35,460 nucleotides of DNA from a virus. Shown here piece after piece: positions 1-6,599 of the stretch. The stretch is taken from the IMG/VR virus record IMGVR_UViG_3300047476_001355, positions 1-35,460 of that record, one strand, 5' to 3'. The notes under the pieces are model-generated. The model was not told the origin of the DNA and ran no database searches. It saw nothing but the letters and a program-made list of their open reading frames with translations. The position numbers and the translations under genes were made by a program. Each line of letters opens with the position of its first letter. The stretch's first letter is position 1.

Positions 1-25
1 TTTCTAGCTTTAACTCTTTTGTTGT

Positions 26-51
26 GGGCTTTTTTGCCCCCTCTTTTTTTT
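26..51 (+). terminator. Putative rho-independent terminator (plus strand)
   Basis: GGGC and GCCC (26-29 and 36-39) flank a six-T loop and are followed by a T-rich run at about 43-51. The polarity suits a plus-strand gene ending left of the window. The stem is only 4 bp, so support is modest. The rest of 1-109 is AT-rich and I see no gene in it. Confidence 0.4.
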
Positions 52-109
52 GATTGTGGCATAATTTATTTTTTATTTTAAATTTAATGATTATTTTCAA
101 TTAAGTCAA

Positions 110-463
110 TTAAGGTCTTGTTGGTCTGTTTTCTTCGAACCACTCAACCATCGCATTTATTGCCCAAACCGCACCTGATGATACTACACCATCAAAAAAC
201 CATGAAATATATTCGTGGGTTTGGAATAATTCATGAGTTGGTGAAAATATAAAAAATCCTAAGAAAAACCCTCCCCAAGTACTAAAACACATAGGACAAG
301 ATAAAATACCTGATATAAACTCACCTAGATGTCGGAAAGGTGCGTACGGATTTTGTCCCCACTTTTGGAAAAAGTCTCTGAGTCCTTGGAATATACTTCC
401 GTAAACCATAATGTTCATTAGTCCGTAACTTAAAATGAACCAAGCTAAAATTTGGATTGTCAT
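110..463 (-). CDS. Small membrane protein with CPMC motif (DUF1360-like)
   Basis: 117 aa. An N-terminal hydrophobic segment (about residues 3-25) is followed by an amphipathic stretch, then ILSCPMCFSTWGGFFLGF (about 53-70), which forms a second membrane segment, and a weaker hydrophobic stretch near 85-107. A short Cys-Pro-x-Cys followed by an aromatic/glycine-rich helix resembles the DUF1360 family of small membrane proteins found in phages and bacteria; that family assignment is from memory of its motif. It is probably in the host inner membrane. It is the last gene of the minus-strand replication block and starts just after the stop of the coiled-coil gene upstream. Its function is unknown; the two cysteines could be redox-active or bind metal. 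Confidence 0.75.
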   Translation of the reverse strand: MTIQILAWFILSYGLMNIMVYGSIFQGLRDFFQKWGQNPYAPFRHLGEFISGILSCPMCFSTWGGFFLGFFIFSPTHELFQTHEYISWFFDGVVSSGAVWAINAMVEWFEENRPTRP

Positions 464-464
464 A

Positions 465-1226
465 TTATAAATTATTAGTTAAGTTGGACCCGTTCATATA
501 TACGGCCCCTTTGTTTATGTTATTTTCAATATTATTGATTTTATTGGTTAATTCTTCAATTAATTTATCTTTTTCAATAATATCTTTTCTTAATTTAAGT
601 AATGTTTCTTGTAACATCAATGATTTGTCGTTATTTGTCGTCGGAATTGGTGAAGTTCGTTTAATCTCATCAATCTCCTCATTTTTTTTAGATATTTCAT
701 TTTGGAAAATATTTTCCATTTCTGTCGTTTTAGTGGAAAATAATTGTTTTTCTTCCTCTAATTCTTGGGTTAAGTGGAAAATTTTTTCCTCCAACTGTTC
801 GATTTTTTCGATTAGTTCATTTTCACTAGTTTTGTCACTAATATATTCTATTTTTGTGACAACTTTTTCTATTGGTATTTCTTTAATAACCTCAATAGGT
901 ACTTCAACTATTTTCTCAACTTCCTTAACCACCTCAACAATTCTATCTACAGGAACTTCAATAATTTTCTCAACCTCTTTAATGATTTCGACAGGAACTT
1001 CCACACGTTTTTCTCGGATTACCTCGATTTCCACTTGTTTTTCTTGAAACCCGTCTATTTTTAAGTGTTTTTCACCTTCATTAAGTGTTTCTCCTAAAAG
1101 CCCGTATCTTTTAATATCAAAACCTTGTTTAAAACAATCTTGGATAAATTTATTAATATCTGTAATTCCGTTAACCATACAGAAGTCATAAATCTCCTTA
1201 TTATTTTTAATTTCGACTGAATACAT
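465..1226 (-). CDS. Coiled-coil protein with VEVP-type charged repeats
   Basis: 253 aa with three visible parts. Residues 1-60 are a compact N-terminal region (KEIYDFCMVNGITDINKFIQ at 10-29). Residues 64-128 are a charged valine-proline repeat built on units such as VEVPVEIIKEVEKI and IEVPVDRIVEVVKEVEKIVE. Residues 135-190 and 202-238 are Glu/Lys-rich heptads predicted to form coiled coils, and a short Asn-rich tail follows. No catalytic motif is visible. It sits 3 nt downstream of the Mre11-like phosphatase gene and just before the small membrane protein, so it belongs to the replication-side operon. A scaffolding or filament-forming role is possible from the repeats but is inference. Confidence 0.8.
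   Translation of the reverse strand: MYSVEIKNNKEIYDFCMVNGITDINKFIQDCFKQGFDIKRYGLLGETLNEGEKHLKIDGFQEKQVEIEVIREKRVEVPVEIIKEVEKIIEVPVDRIVEVVKEVEKIVEVPIEVIKEIPIEKVVTKIEYISDKTSENELIEKIEQLEEKIFHLTQELEEEKQLFSTKTTEMENIFQNEISKKNEEIDEIKRTSPIPTTNNDKSLMLQETLLKLRKDIIEKDKLIEELTNKINNIENNINKGAVYMNGSNLTNNL
843..1037 (-). repeat. EVP-type charged protein repeat (coding)
   Basis: This DNA encodes residues 64-128 of the coiled-coil protein, where degenerate units of about 10-14 residues alternate V/I-E-V-P with K-E-V-E-K-I. The pattern resembles the EKIVEVPV-type repeats of alveolins and charged repeat motif proteins of protists; similarity is in pattern only and does not establish homology. Confidence 0.6.
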
Positions 1227-1229
1227 TGG

Positions 1230-2009
1230 TTATGCGTTAGTGAGTTTTTCCGTGCCGTTTTCAATATCTTCGAATGATTTAATTGAAAACTTTAGAAATG
1301 GTTTTGGGTTAACTAAGTCAGTGTACTTATATGCGTCAGTTCCGACATCGTAAATTCCGAAACCATGGTTTCTGATAGTTTCCCCATAGTTTTGTTGTAT
1401 AGTTGAGCCGACCATATATGCCTTTTTTCCACCAGGGATATTAAAAGTTTGTCGTTTATGTATATCACCACACAACACTAAATCGCATCCTGCGAATTTA
1501 TCTGTTTCAAACCCTGATTCAAACTTATACCCAATATCCGTTGTTAAACCTTGTACAGGTCCATGGAATAAACCTATTTTTACTCTTTCCGATTTTTCAA
1601 TATCAGGTGGAATATTGTGGTCCATTAACGAATACACTACCCAATCAACATTTTCATCTTCATAAACACCTCTATTTTTATAATAAACAATGTTCTCATT
1701 TTTTAATGATTCGATGATTGGAGTTAGAGCATCTAATCTTGACATATTGTTTTCAAGGAAATCATGGTTACCAATTATAAGAACCGTTTTTGCTATTTTA
1801 GAACATTCGGTCAATACCCATGAAACCATATCAATTAATTCAGGGGTCATTTGATTTTTTGAATGTACTAAATCACCTGTAAAAACAATTCTATCAGGTT
1901 TTTCGTTTTCAAACTGTGATAACATCTCTTTTACAATCTCTCGATATAAATCGTGGTCTTTAAAGAGTCTTATGTGTAAATCTGAAAAGTGTACTAGTTT
2001 ATTAATCAT
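1230..2009 (-). CDS. Mre11/SbcD-like metallophosphatase (T4 gp47-type)
   Basis: 259 aa calcineurin-like phosphoesterase. Metal-binding motifs appear in canonical order: D10-x-H12 (FSDLHI), G45-D46, G80-N81-H82-D83, H149 (LFHGP) and G181-D182-x-H184 (CGDIHK). GSTIQQNYGE (201-210) matches the GSxxQQxxGE element typical of Mre11/SbcD nucleases. In T4 the equivalent is gp47, partner of the Rad50-like ATPase gp46 in recombination and DNA-end processing; no gp46 homologue is in this window. The protein is shorter than T4 gp47 (339 aa), lacking most of the C-terminal region. It starts in a TAATG overlap with the 81-aa gene upstream, suggesting translational coupling. The phosphoesterase fold is secure; the recombination role is inferred from family and neighbours. 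Confidence 0.9.
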   Translation of the reverse strand: MINKLVHFSDLHIRLFKDHDLYREIVKEMLSQFENEKPDRIVFTGDLVHSKNQMTPELIDMVSWVLTECSKIAKTVLIIGNHDFLENNMSRLDALTPIIESLKNENIVYYKNRGVYEDENVDWVVYSLMDHNIPPDIEKSERVKIGLFHGPVQGLTTDIGYKFESGFETDKFAGCDLVLCGDIHKRQTFNIPGGKKAYMVGSTIQQNYGETIRNHGFGIYDVGTDAYKYTDLVNPKPFLKFSIKSFEDIENGTEKLTNA

Positions 2010-2254
2010 TACATTACTATTTTATTTGGGAGTCCTAACTCATCGTCGTCAACATTAGGTCGATATTCAGGTGTTATTAATTGATTACCTCTCTTACCTA
2101 AATGTTTAAATTTCTCAATGTCAAACACTGGACTATCATCTTTAACTTCCTTCATTTTATTTTGGATTGTTTCAATATCCGATTGTTGTATTACTGTCCA
2201 TGACCTATTAGTCATAAACCCGTCAATCCATATGTAAAATTCTTTATAGGTCAT
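2009..2254 (-). CDS. Small phage protein of unknown function (MTYKEFYIWIDGF start)
   Basis: 81 aa from the ATG at 2254. The open frame extends upstream to another ATG at 2275, but that would overlap the zinc-ribbon gene by 20 nt, whereas 2254 lies one base after that gene's stop. The protein then begins MTYKEFYIWIDGF, which looks like the KEFxxWxxGF opening common in small phage proteins. An acidic C-terminal region (VDDDELGLPN) follows. There are no catalytic motifs. It is coupled to the Mre11-like gene by TAATG. I do not recognise a function. Confidence 0.75.
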   Translation of the reverse strand: MTYKEFYIWIDGFMTNRSWTVIQQSDIETIQNKMKEVKDDSPVFDIEKFKHLGKRGNQLITPEYRPNVDDDELGLPNKIVM

Positions 2255-2255
2255 C

Positions 2256-2471
2256 TTACTTATTGAACAATTCAAAATCTTTATTTACATGTCCGCAACT
2301 GTCGCACATATATGTTGGGAACGGTACTAAGGTGTCCTCAGAACTACCCGTTAGTAATTTAGGAACTTTTTTAATCAAAACAATTTCTTTAAAGTATATT
2401 GATTTACACTTCTCACACTCAACTGTTTCTTGTTGTTTCAAATCAATTTTTGGTCTAATAATTTCATCCAT
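2256..2471 (-). CDS. Small zinc-ribbon protein
   Basis: 71 aa with paired cysteine knuckles C19-x-x-C22 (CEKC) and C56-x-x-C59 (CDSC), a four-Cys zinc-ribbon arrangement, separated by a 33-residue loop. The knuckle spacing suits a structural zinc site. It is the first gene after the 98-nt gap below the RecB-like nuclease and may have its own promoter (see 2522-2536). Such small zinc ribbons in phages may bind nucleic acid or host polymerase, but nothing here decides its role. An opposite-strand frame over 2263-2514 is its shadow. Confidence 0.75.
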   Translation of the reverse strand: MDEIIRPKIDLKQQETVECEKCKSIYFKEIVLIKKVPKLLTGSSEDTLVPFPTYMCDSCGHVNKDFELFNK

Positions 2472-2521
2472 CTTATTTAATGATATAATTTATGTTTATT
2501 TTTATGTTTTCTGAATCCCAT

Positions 2522-2536
2522 GTGGTATTATACCAC
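2522..2536 (-). promoter_or_regulatory. Palindrome overlapping a TATAAT box before the zinc-ribbon gene
   Basis: GTGGTATTATACCAC is a near-perfect inverted repeat with 7-bp arms around one base. On the minus strand it reads GTGGTATAATACCAC, placing a TATAAT -10-like hexamer in its middle, about 50 nt upstream of the zinc-ribbon start at 2471. No clear -35 element is seen and no T tract follows, so an operator or promoter is favoured over a terminator. The rest of the 2472-2569 gap is AT-rich with nothing else recognisable. Confidence 0.35.
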
Positions 2537-2569
2537 CAATTTAAAGTTATTTCCATATAATATAGTTTA

Positions 2570-3433
2570 TTAAATTTTATTAGTCAAATAGTTTTCCATG
2601 CCCATATCCATGACTGTAGTTATTACTTCTTTAGGTACTCTAAACTCCTCATAATCACCATTTTCTTTTAGAAGAACAACAATACATCCTAATAATTTAA
2701 TATTCTCGTATTTGGACCCTTCTAACATTTTCTTCAATAACTTACCATATAAAGGTAACTGAACAAAGTAGTGACCGAGAGCGTTATTAGGTTGTTTGGT
2801 AAATGGATATTTCATAGGTTTGGTAAATTGATTACTTTCGAAATTTTTTGGTTTGTTAGTTTTCCAATCGGTAATTATTAACCCAATCTCACCATCTTTA
2901 CCAATGATTAACCAAACTTTATCAGGTTGTCCTGTGTATCCTAATTCGGGATGACCTAAAACAATTTCAGTGTCGAGTAAAACCGCACCTCGTTCAATCA
3001 TAAGTTGGAGGTAGTCTTTACCCGCAACAATCATACTGTCACTCTTTAGTATTTGAGTAAAGTCACATTCAAATATTGGTTCACGGACACTTTTGTAATC
3101 ACCAAATAATTTAATAGTTTCCTTCTCCAAAAAAAAGTGAGTTCTACTACCCATGTTTGTTGAGTAGGTACCCGCAAGGGCCCATTCTTTTATTAGTTGT
3201 TCTTTAAGTTCGGGGTCACCTTTAGCCTTTCTTTCCGCCGCCTCTTCAGTAGGGAATTCTGTGTAAAATTTCTTTAGTACTTTTGATACCGATGGAAAGT
3301 CATTTCTTAATTTTCCATCTTTATCTTTCATAAAATAAATGTGGTCTTCCTCAATAAAAGAAAGTCCTAGTTCTTCTCGTTTTTTTTCTAAAATATCTCG
3401 TATTTCAATTGCAATTTCTTTTAAATCTATCAT
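2570..3433 (-). CDS. RecB/Cas4-like PD-(D/E)XK nuclease
   Basis: 287 aa with motifs of the RecB-type nuclease family in order: H99 within GSRTHFFLE, then E156 in TEIVLGHPELG, D171 in GYTGQPDKVW, D189-x-K191 in IITDWKTNK (the [D/E]xK catalytic pair) and Q225-xxx-Y229 in VQLPLYGKLL. The spacing and QxxxY motif are those of RecB, AddB and Cas4-like exonucleases. It probably acts as a metal-dependent 5'-3' or flap exonuclease in phage recombination or DNA processing. No four-cysteine iron-sulphur signature is present, so it is not a typical Cas4. The ATG overlaps the primase stop by 4 nt (ATGA), implying coupled translation. Confidence 0.85.
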   Translation of the reverse strand: MIDLKEIAIEIRDILEKKREELGLSFIEEDHIYFMKDKDGKLRNDFPSVSKVLKKFYTEFPTEEAAERKAKGDPELKEQLIKEWALAGTYSTNMGSRTHFFLEKETIKLFGDYKSVREPIFECDFTQILKSDSMIVAGKDYLQLMIERGAVLLDTEIVLGHPELGYTGQPDKVWLIIGKDGEIGLIITDWKTNKPKNFESNQFTKPMKYPFTKQPNNALGHYFVQLPLYGKLLKKMLEGSKYENIKLLGCIVVLLKENGDYEEFRVPKEVITTVMDMGMENYLTNKI

Positions 3434-4329
3434 CTCATATTATAGTAATATTCATTAATCTGTCCCTGTAAATCACAGACATCTTTATCTTTTGGTAGTT
3501 TTACTATTTTTACTCTACCATATAATTCACCACCATTTAATTCGTGGTATAATTTAATCGCATCATCCCAAGCATCACCATCTAACGATATTATTATATT
3601 TTTTTTAGCCTTTTTATATACAGTTTCAAAAAGTAATTGTGACATGTGTTTACCCAACATAGGTAAACTGTTGGTTAAGAAGAATCCATCAAATACTCCC
3701 TCCACCAAATAAATGTCTTTCTTCCAATCAATTAAATGTTCGTTAAATATTATTTTATCTTTTTCGGCTTCGGGATTCTTATATTTCGCTTTGGTATTGG
3801 GTATCCAACTTCTAGCAATATAATAATTTAACTCTCCGTTTTTATCGTATGATGGTACTATAATTCTATTAGCGTGACTACCTGTATCGCAAAAACCAAT
3901 ACCATATTTTTCAATAATGTCATCAGTAATTCCTCTATTTTTAAGATAGTTGTAAGCTTGTCTTCTAATTGGATATACGACTGATGAGTCTTTAAATGTT
4001 GTGAAATTTGGTGGTAGTTTTAATTTTTTTATTTTTTTTTCTTTAGGTTTAAACTCCTCAGGTTGTAGTACATTATAAACTTTTTTTTGTTTTTTATTCC
4101 CATATTTGTCAAATAATTTACCTAAAGGTCCGTGGGTGTCGTTCACATCACCACATGACCAGCACTTATATACATGGGAAAAATAATTTACTTCAAGATT
4201 ACCTTTGTCCCTATCTTCGTCGCAAACAGGACAATTAAAGGCGATTTGACCTTTATTTTCATAATGTTGTTTTTCATCACCAAGTACTTCCCTTAATAAC
4301 TCAACTAATATTTCCGCATCATCTGACAT
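3430..4329 (-). CDS. DnaG-type DNA primase (zinc ribbon plus Toprim)
   Basis: 299 aa. An N-terminal zinc ribbon has C33-x-x-C36 (CPVC) and C56-x-x-C59 (CWSC). A middle region contains YLKNRGITDDIIEKYGIGF (128-146), the usual linker helix of DnaG-type primases, with a following RIIVPSYD strand. The Toprim core shows the glutamate E210 in YLVEGVFDGF and D250-x-D252 in SLDGDAWDDA. There is no helicase domain, so the phage helicase must be encoded elsewhere. It would synthesise RNA primers at the phage fork. It is the first gene of the minus-strand block and diverges from the fibre block across 79 nt. The start ATG is preceded by TATTTTTA with a 4-nt gap. Confidence 0.92.
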   Translation of the reverse strand: MSDDAEILVELLREVLGDEKQHYENKGQIAFNCPVCDEDRDKGNLEVNYFSHVYKCWSCGDVNDTHGPLGKLFDKYGNKKQKKVYNVLQPEEFKPKEKKIKKLKLPPNFTTFKDSSVVYPIRRQAYNYLKNRGITDDIIEKYGIGFCDTGSHANRIIVPSYDKNGELNYYIARSWIPNTKAKYKNPEAEKDKIIFNEHLIDWKKDIYLVEGVFDGFFLTNSLPMLGKHMSQLLFETVYKKAKKNIIISLDGDAWDDAIKLYHELNGGELYGRVKIVKLPKDKDVCDLQGQINEYYYNMR

Positions 4330-4333
4330 TACC

Positions 4334-4341
4334 TAAAAATA
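4334..4341 (-). promoter_or_regulatory. TATTTTTA box 4 nt before the primase ATG
   Basis: On the minus strand this reads TATTTTTA-GGTA-ATG. It differs by one base from the TATTTATA box found at other transcription-unit starts and has the same 4-nt spacing as three of them. It could be a promoter -10 element giving a nearly leaderless transcript. A single AT-rich variant alone would be weak evidence. Confidence 0.35.
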
Positions 4342-4390
4342 AGAAATATTATTAAAATAATCAATCTTCACAAGTTTCTTAGTCACATTA

Positions 4391-4398
4391 TATTTATC
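4391..4398 (+). promoter_or_regulatory. TATTTATC promoter-like box before the fibre block
   Basis: TATTTATC lies 10 nt upstream of the first plus-strand ATG (4409) in the divergent intergenic region. It is a one-base variant of the TATTTATA box seen before other first genes. Confidence 0.45.
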
Positions 4399-4408
4399 TA
4401 AAAAATAG

Positions 4409-4624
4409 ATGCCAACACAAATAACTATAAATGATGTAACTGGTGTAACTCCATATAACGTTTATCTATGTGATGAACCAATAACTACTTGTGTTTATAT
4501 TGATACCGTAAATTCATTACCTTACGATTTTATGATTCCGTCTCCACTAGATGGTCAGTTGAGTTACAATATAAAAATTATTGATGGTAATGAGTGTGAA
4601 ATAATAAAAAATTTAACTTTATAA
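4409..4624 (+). CDS. Small virion-associated protein, paralogue of the gene at 6256
   Basis: 71 aa. The central pattern VTPYNVYLCDEPITTCVYID matches YPYEVYVCNSYGGDCVYVST in the protein at 6256-6570: Y-x-V-Y-[LV]-C, six residues, C-V-Y. Both probably form a small beta domain, possibly held by a disulphide between the two cysteines. It starts the plus-strand fibre block and is separated from the 542-aa gene by 3 nt. No signal peptide is evident. A role as a fibre-associated or decoration module is inferred from location only. Confidence 0.65.
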   Translation: MPTQITINDVTGVTPYNVYLCDEPITTCVYIDTVNSLPYDFMIPSPLDGQLSYNIKIIDGNECEIIKNLTL

Positions 4625-4627
4625 AAG

Positions 4628-6256
4628 ATGCCAGTATATCAAATACAAAATACAGGTCTTTCAACATATGTAGGTTTTAGTTTTACAGATATTCTTTTAT
4701 CTCCAAAAGTTTTTGATTTACAACCATCGGTTTATTATTACATAAATGCGGCTGGGTCGGTTACTTCACCGTCACCAGATGTTGTAGTGACTTACGTTGA
4801 GAAAGAATTATCAGTTTTTGAATTTTCGGGGTGTTGTAATGGTGAAAGATTTGCAATAGTTTTTAGCGTTGAAAACTTTAACGATTTTTCGATAGGTGAC
4901 ACTTTATATTTTAACGAATTAATTTCATCTTTAAACCCAAATCAAGAACTTAATGGTTGTTTTCAAATTATTAATTCAGGCAGTACATCGGCGTTACCTT
5001 ATTTTACGATTTTATCATCCGATAATTACAGATTAAGTACATCATATACTAATTGCACTAATTGTTTGACATCGTTTCCGTGTTCATCAGGGTCATCTTG
5101 TGAGGAAACTTATTGTCTTAGTGGCACCGATACATCATTCGATGATTTATACTATAGTGCGGGTACATATAATTCTCAATTATATTGGTCAGGTAGTTCT
5201 AACGGAATGTTTATCTATTATTCTACAAGTTTTAGTCAATGGTGTTTATCAACAACTTTAGGCGGTTCTTGTTTATTGTCAGGTAAATCACCTTGTTTTT
5301 CTAATTGTCCCGATTTATGTAGTGAATATTTTAATTCAGGTATATGTCCAACACCAACACCGACTCCAACTCAACATTGTGATGTTTTTGATTTTAGTGC
5401 GTTGTTTGAATGCGAGGTTAGCGTAACTTCAACCCCCACCCCAACTCCAACTTCAACACCAACCCCCACTCCAACTACCGTAATTAATCTATGTGAAAAT
5501 TTAGATATTGATGCAACCATAGAAGGTATTACCAGTACTCCTACGCCAACCCCTACACCAACTCCAACACCTACTTCGGTTATTACAAGACCTTGTAGTA
5601 TTTTGGGTGATGTAAAATTTACAACAATAAATGGTGACATTTCTTGTCCTGTTAGTAAAAAATTTCAAGATTGTATAAATGGAATGTTTTATTATACTTC
5701 AGAATCGGTTCCAACACCAATGGGTTCTCCTTTAGAAGAATTTATGATTTTCAAATCTGTAGTTGATGGTGAATCTAGATGTATTTCATTTGTTGGTATT
5801 GTAACTGAAATTATTGGTGTTAATGATATTACTTTAGTAGAAGGTCCTTTGGGTTATTCAAACCAAGGTCAGTGTGTCGAATGTGTCCCTGATTACACTC
5901 CAACACCTACACCTAGTTTGACTCCAACATTAACCCCTACATACACTCCGACCCCAACTCCGTCATTACATCAACAATTTTATGTTTACCTTGATTGTGA
6001 AAAAATAAAGACTATAGGTAAAACAGGGACTATCGAGGTTTCTAAATTTTTAATTCAAACATATCCAGGACCTACTTTAACTTCAAATCAAATATTTTAT
6101 GATGGTTCATGTTGGTCTTTCTACGGTATTTACCCGACTTATCCATCATTACCTCCAGGGTCTTCAATAATAAATTATACAGGTAACTATTTTTCTTCGT
6201 TAACGAATCCAACATTCTACAGTGACTGTAAAACTTGTTTAAATAATTATTATTAA
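4628..6256 (+). CDS. Modular Thr-Pro-rich tail fibre/adhesin-like protein
   Basis: 542 aa. Globular beta-rich segments are separated by four Thr-Pro tracts at residues 241-248, 268-284, 303-317 and 423-445. Cysteines are frequent between tracts. Residues about 161-218 form a module with a YYSAGTYNSQLYWSG start, a FIYYSTSFSQWCLS core and a GGSC end; it is similar in layout to residues 285-345 of the 638-aa protein. No enzymatic motif is visible. The tracts probably act as extended, possibly glycosylated linkers between binding domains, as in mucin-like stalks. Context (fibre block, coupled TAATG to the next gene) suggests a virion surface or tail-fibre component. The exact role is inferred. 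Confidence 0.75.
   Translation: MPVYQIQNTGLSTYVGFSFTDILLSPKVFDLQPSVYYYINAAGSVTSPSPDVVVTYVEKELSVFEFSGCCNGERFAIVFSVENFNDFSIGDTLYFNELISSLNPNQELNGCFQIINSGSTSALPYFTILSSDNYRLSTSYTNCTNCLTSFPCSSGSSCEETYCLSGTDTSFDDLYYSAGTYNSQLYWSGSSNGMFIYYSTSFSQWCLSTTLGGSCLLSGKSPCFSNCPDLCSEYFNSGICPTPTPTPTQHCDVFDFSALFECEVSVTSTPTPTPTSTPTPTPTTVINLCENLDIDATIEGITSTPTPTPTPTPTPTSVITRPCSILGDVKFTTINGDISCPVSKKFQDCINGMFYYTSESVPTPMGSPLEEFMIFKSVVDGESRCISFVGIVTEIIGVNDITLVEGPLGYSNQGQCVECVPDYTPTPTPSLTPTLTPTYTPTPTPSLHQQFYVYLDCEKIKTIGKTGTIEVSKFLIQTYPGPTLTSNQIFYDGSCWSFYGIYPTYPSLPPGSSIINYTGNYFSSLTNPTFYSDCKTCLNNYY
5348..5578 (+). repeat. Three Thr-Pro repeat tracts (542-aa protein)
   Basis: Hexanucleotide-like repeats of the ACNCCN type encode alternating Thr-Pro at 5348-5371, 5429-5479 and 5534-5578. 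Codon third positions vary, indicating protein-level selection with some DNA-level slippage potential. Confidence 0.85.
5894..5962 (+). repeat. Fourth Thr-Pro tract (542-aa protein)
   Basis: Encodes residues 423-445 with the pattern TPTPTPSLTPTLTPTYTPTP, a Thr-Pro tract interrupted by Ser-Leu and Tyr. Confidence 0.8.
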
Positions 6257-6570
6257 TGACAGGTATTGATATAACATCGATAATTGGCTCTGACTATCCA
6301 TATGAAGTTTACGTATGTAATTCTTATGGTGGTGATTGTGTTTATGTATCAACGATAAACACAACAGTTGCCCCACCTGTCATAATATCTCCGTTACCGA
6401 TTGTATTCAATAACATTCCTAAAATAGGAATAATGATTAAATCATTATCAACAGGTTGTATGACATTTAAATCGATTACCTGTGAATCTATTAAAGTTGA
6501 TGATAAGGAATTTCAAGATGGTGAATTATTTTCATTTATGGATTCAATCCCATATGATTTCCAAACTTAA
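6256..6570 (+). CDS. Small virion-associated protein, paralogue of the gene at 4409
   Basis: 104 aa. It shares the YxVY[LV]C...CVY[IV]xT[IV]N core with the 71-aa protein at 4409 and extends it with a hydrophobic proline-rich stretch (VAPPVIISPLPIVF) and an acidic C-terminal tail (DDKEFQDGELFSFMDS). The ATG overlaps the upstream stop in TAATG, so it is translated with the 542-aa protein. The two paralogues flank the 542-aa gene, which suggests duplication of a module that works with it. Function unknown. Confidence 0.65.
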   Translation: MTGIDITSIIGSDYPYEVYVCNSYGGDCVYVSTINTTVAPPVIISPLPIVFNNIPKIGIMIKSLSTGCMTFKSITCESIKVDDKEFQDGELFSFMDSIPYDFQT

Positions 6571-6578
6571 TAACCAAG

Positions 6579-6586
6579 TATTTATT
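6579..6586 (+). promoter_or_regulatory. TATTTATT promoter-like box
   Basis: One-base variant of TATTTATA, 13 nt upstream of the ATG at 6600, in the 29-nt gap after the 104-aa gene. Confidence 0.35.
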
Positions 6587-6599
6587 ATAAAAAAACAAA

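Noticed and set aside
457-1047. Long plus-strand frame rich in Ser/Ile/Phe
   Set aside because: Antisense shadow of the coiled-coil gene; composition is what the opposite strand of Glu/Lys/Ile repeats produces.
2255-2275. Upstream ATG for the 81-aa gene
   Set aside because: Would overlap the preceding gene by 20 nt, while the ATG at 2254 directly follows its stop and gives a typical phage-protein N-terminus.
2263-2514. Plus-strand 83-aa frame
   Set aside because: Overlaps the zinc-ribbon gene antisense; the minus frame has clear CxxC motifs.
5371-5640. Minus-strand frame encoding alternating Val-Gly repeats
   Set aside because: It is the reverse complement of the Thr-Pro tracts of the 542-aa gene and has no promoter-like box or independent context.
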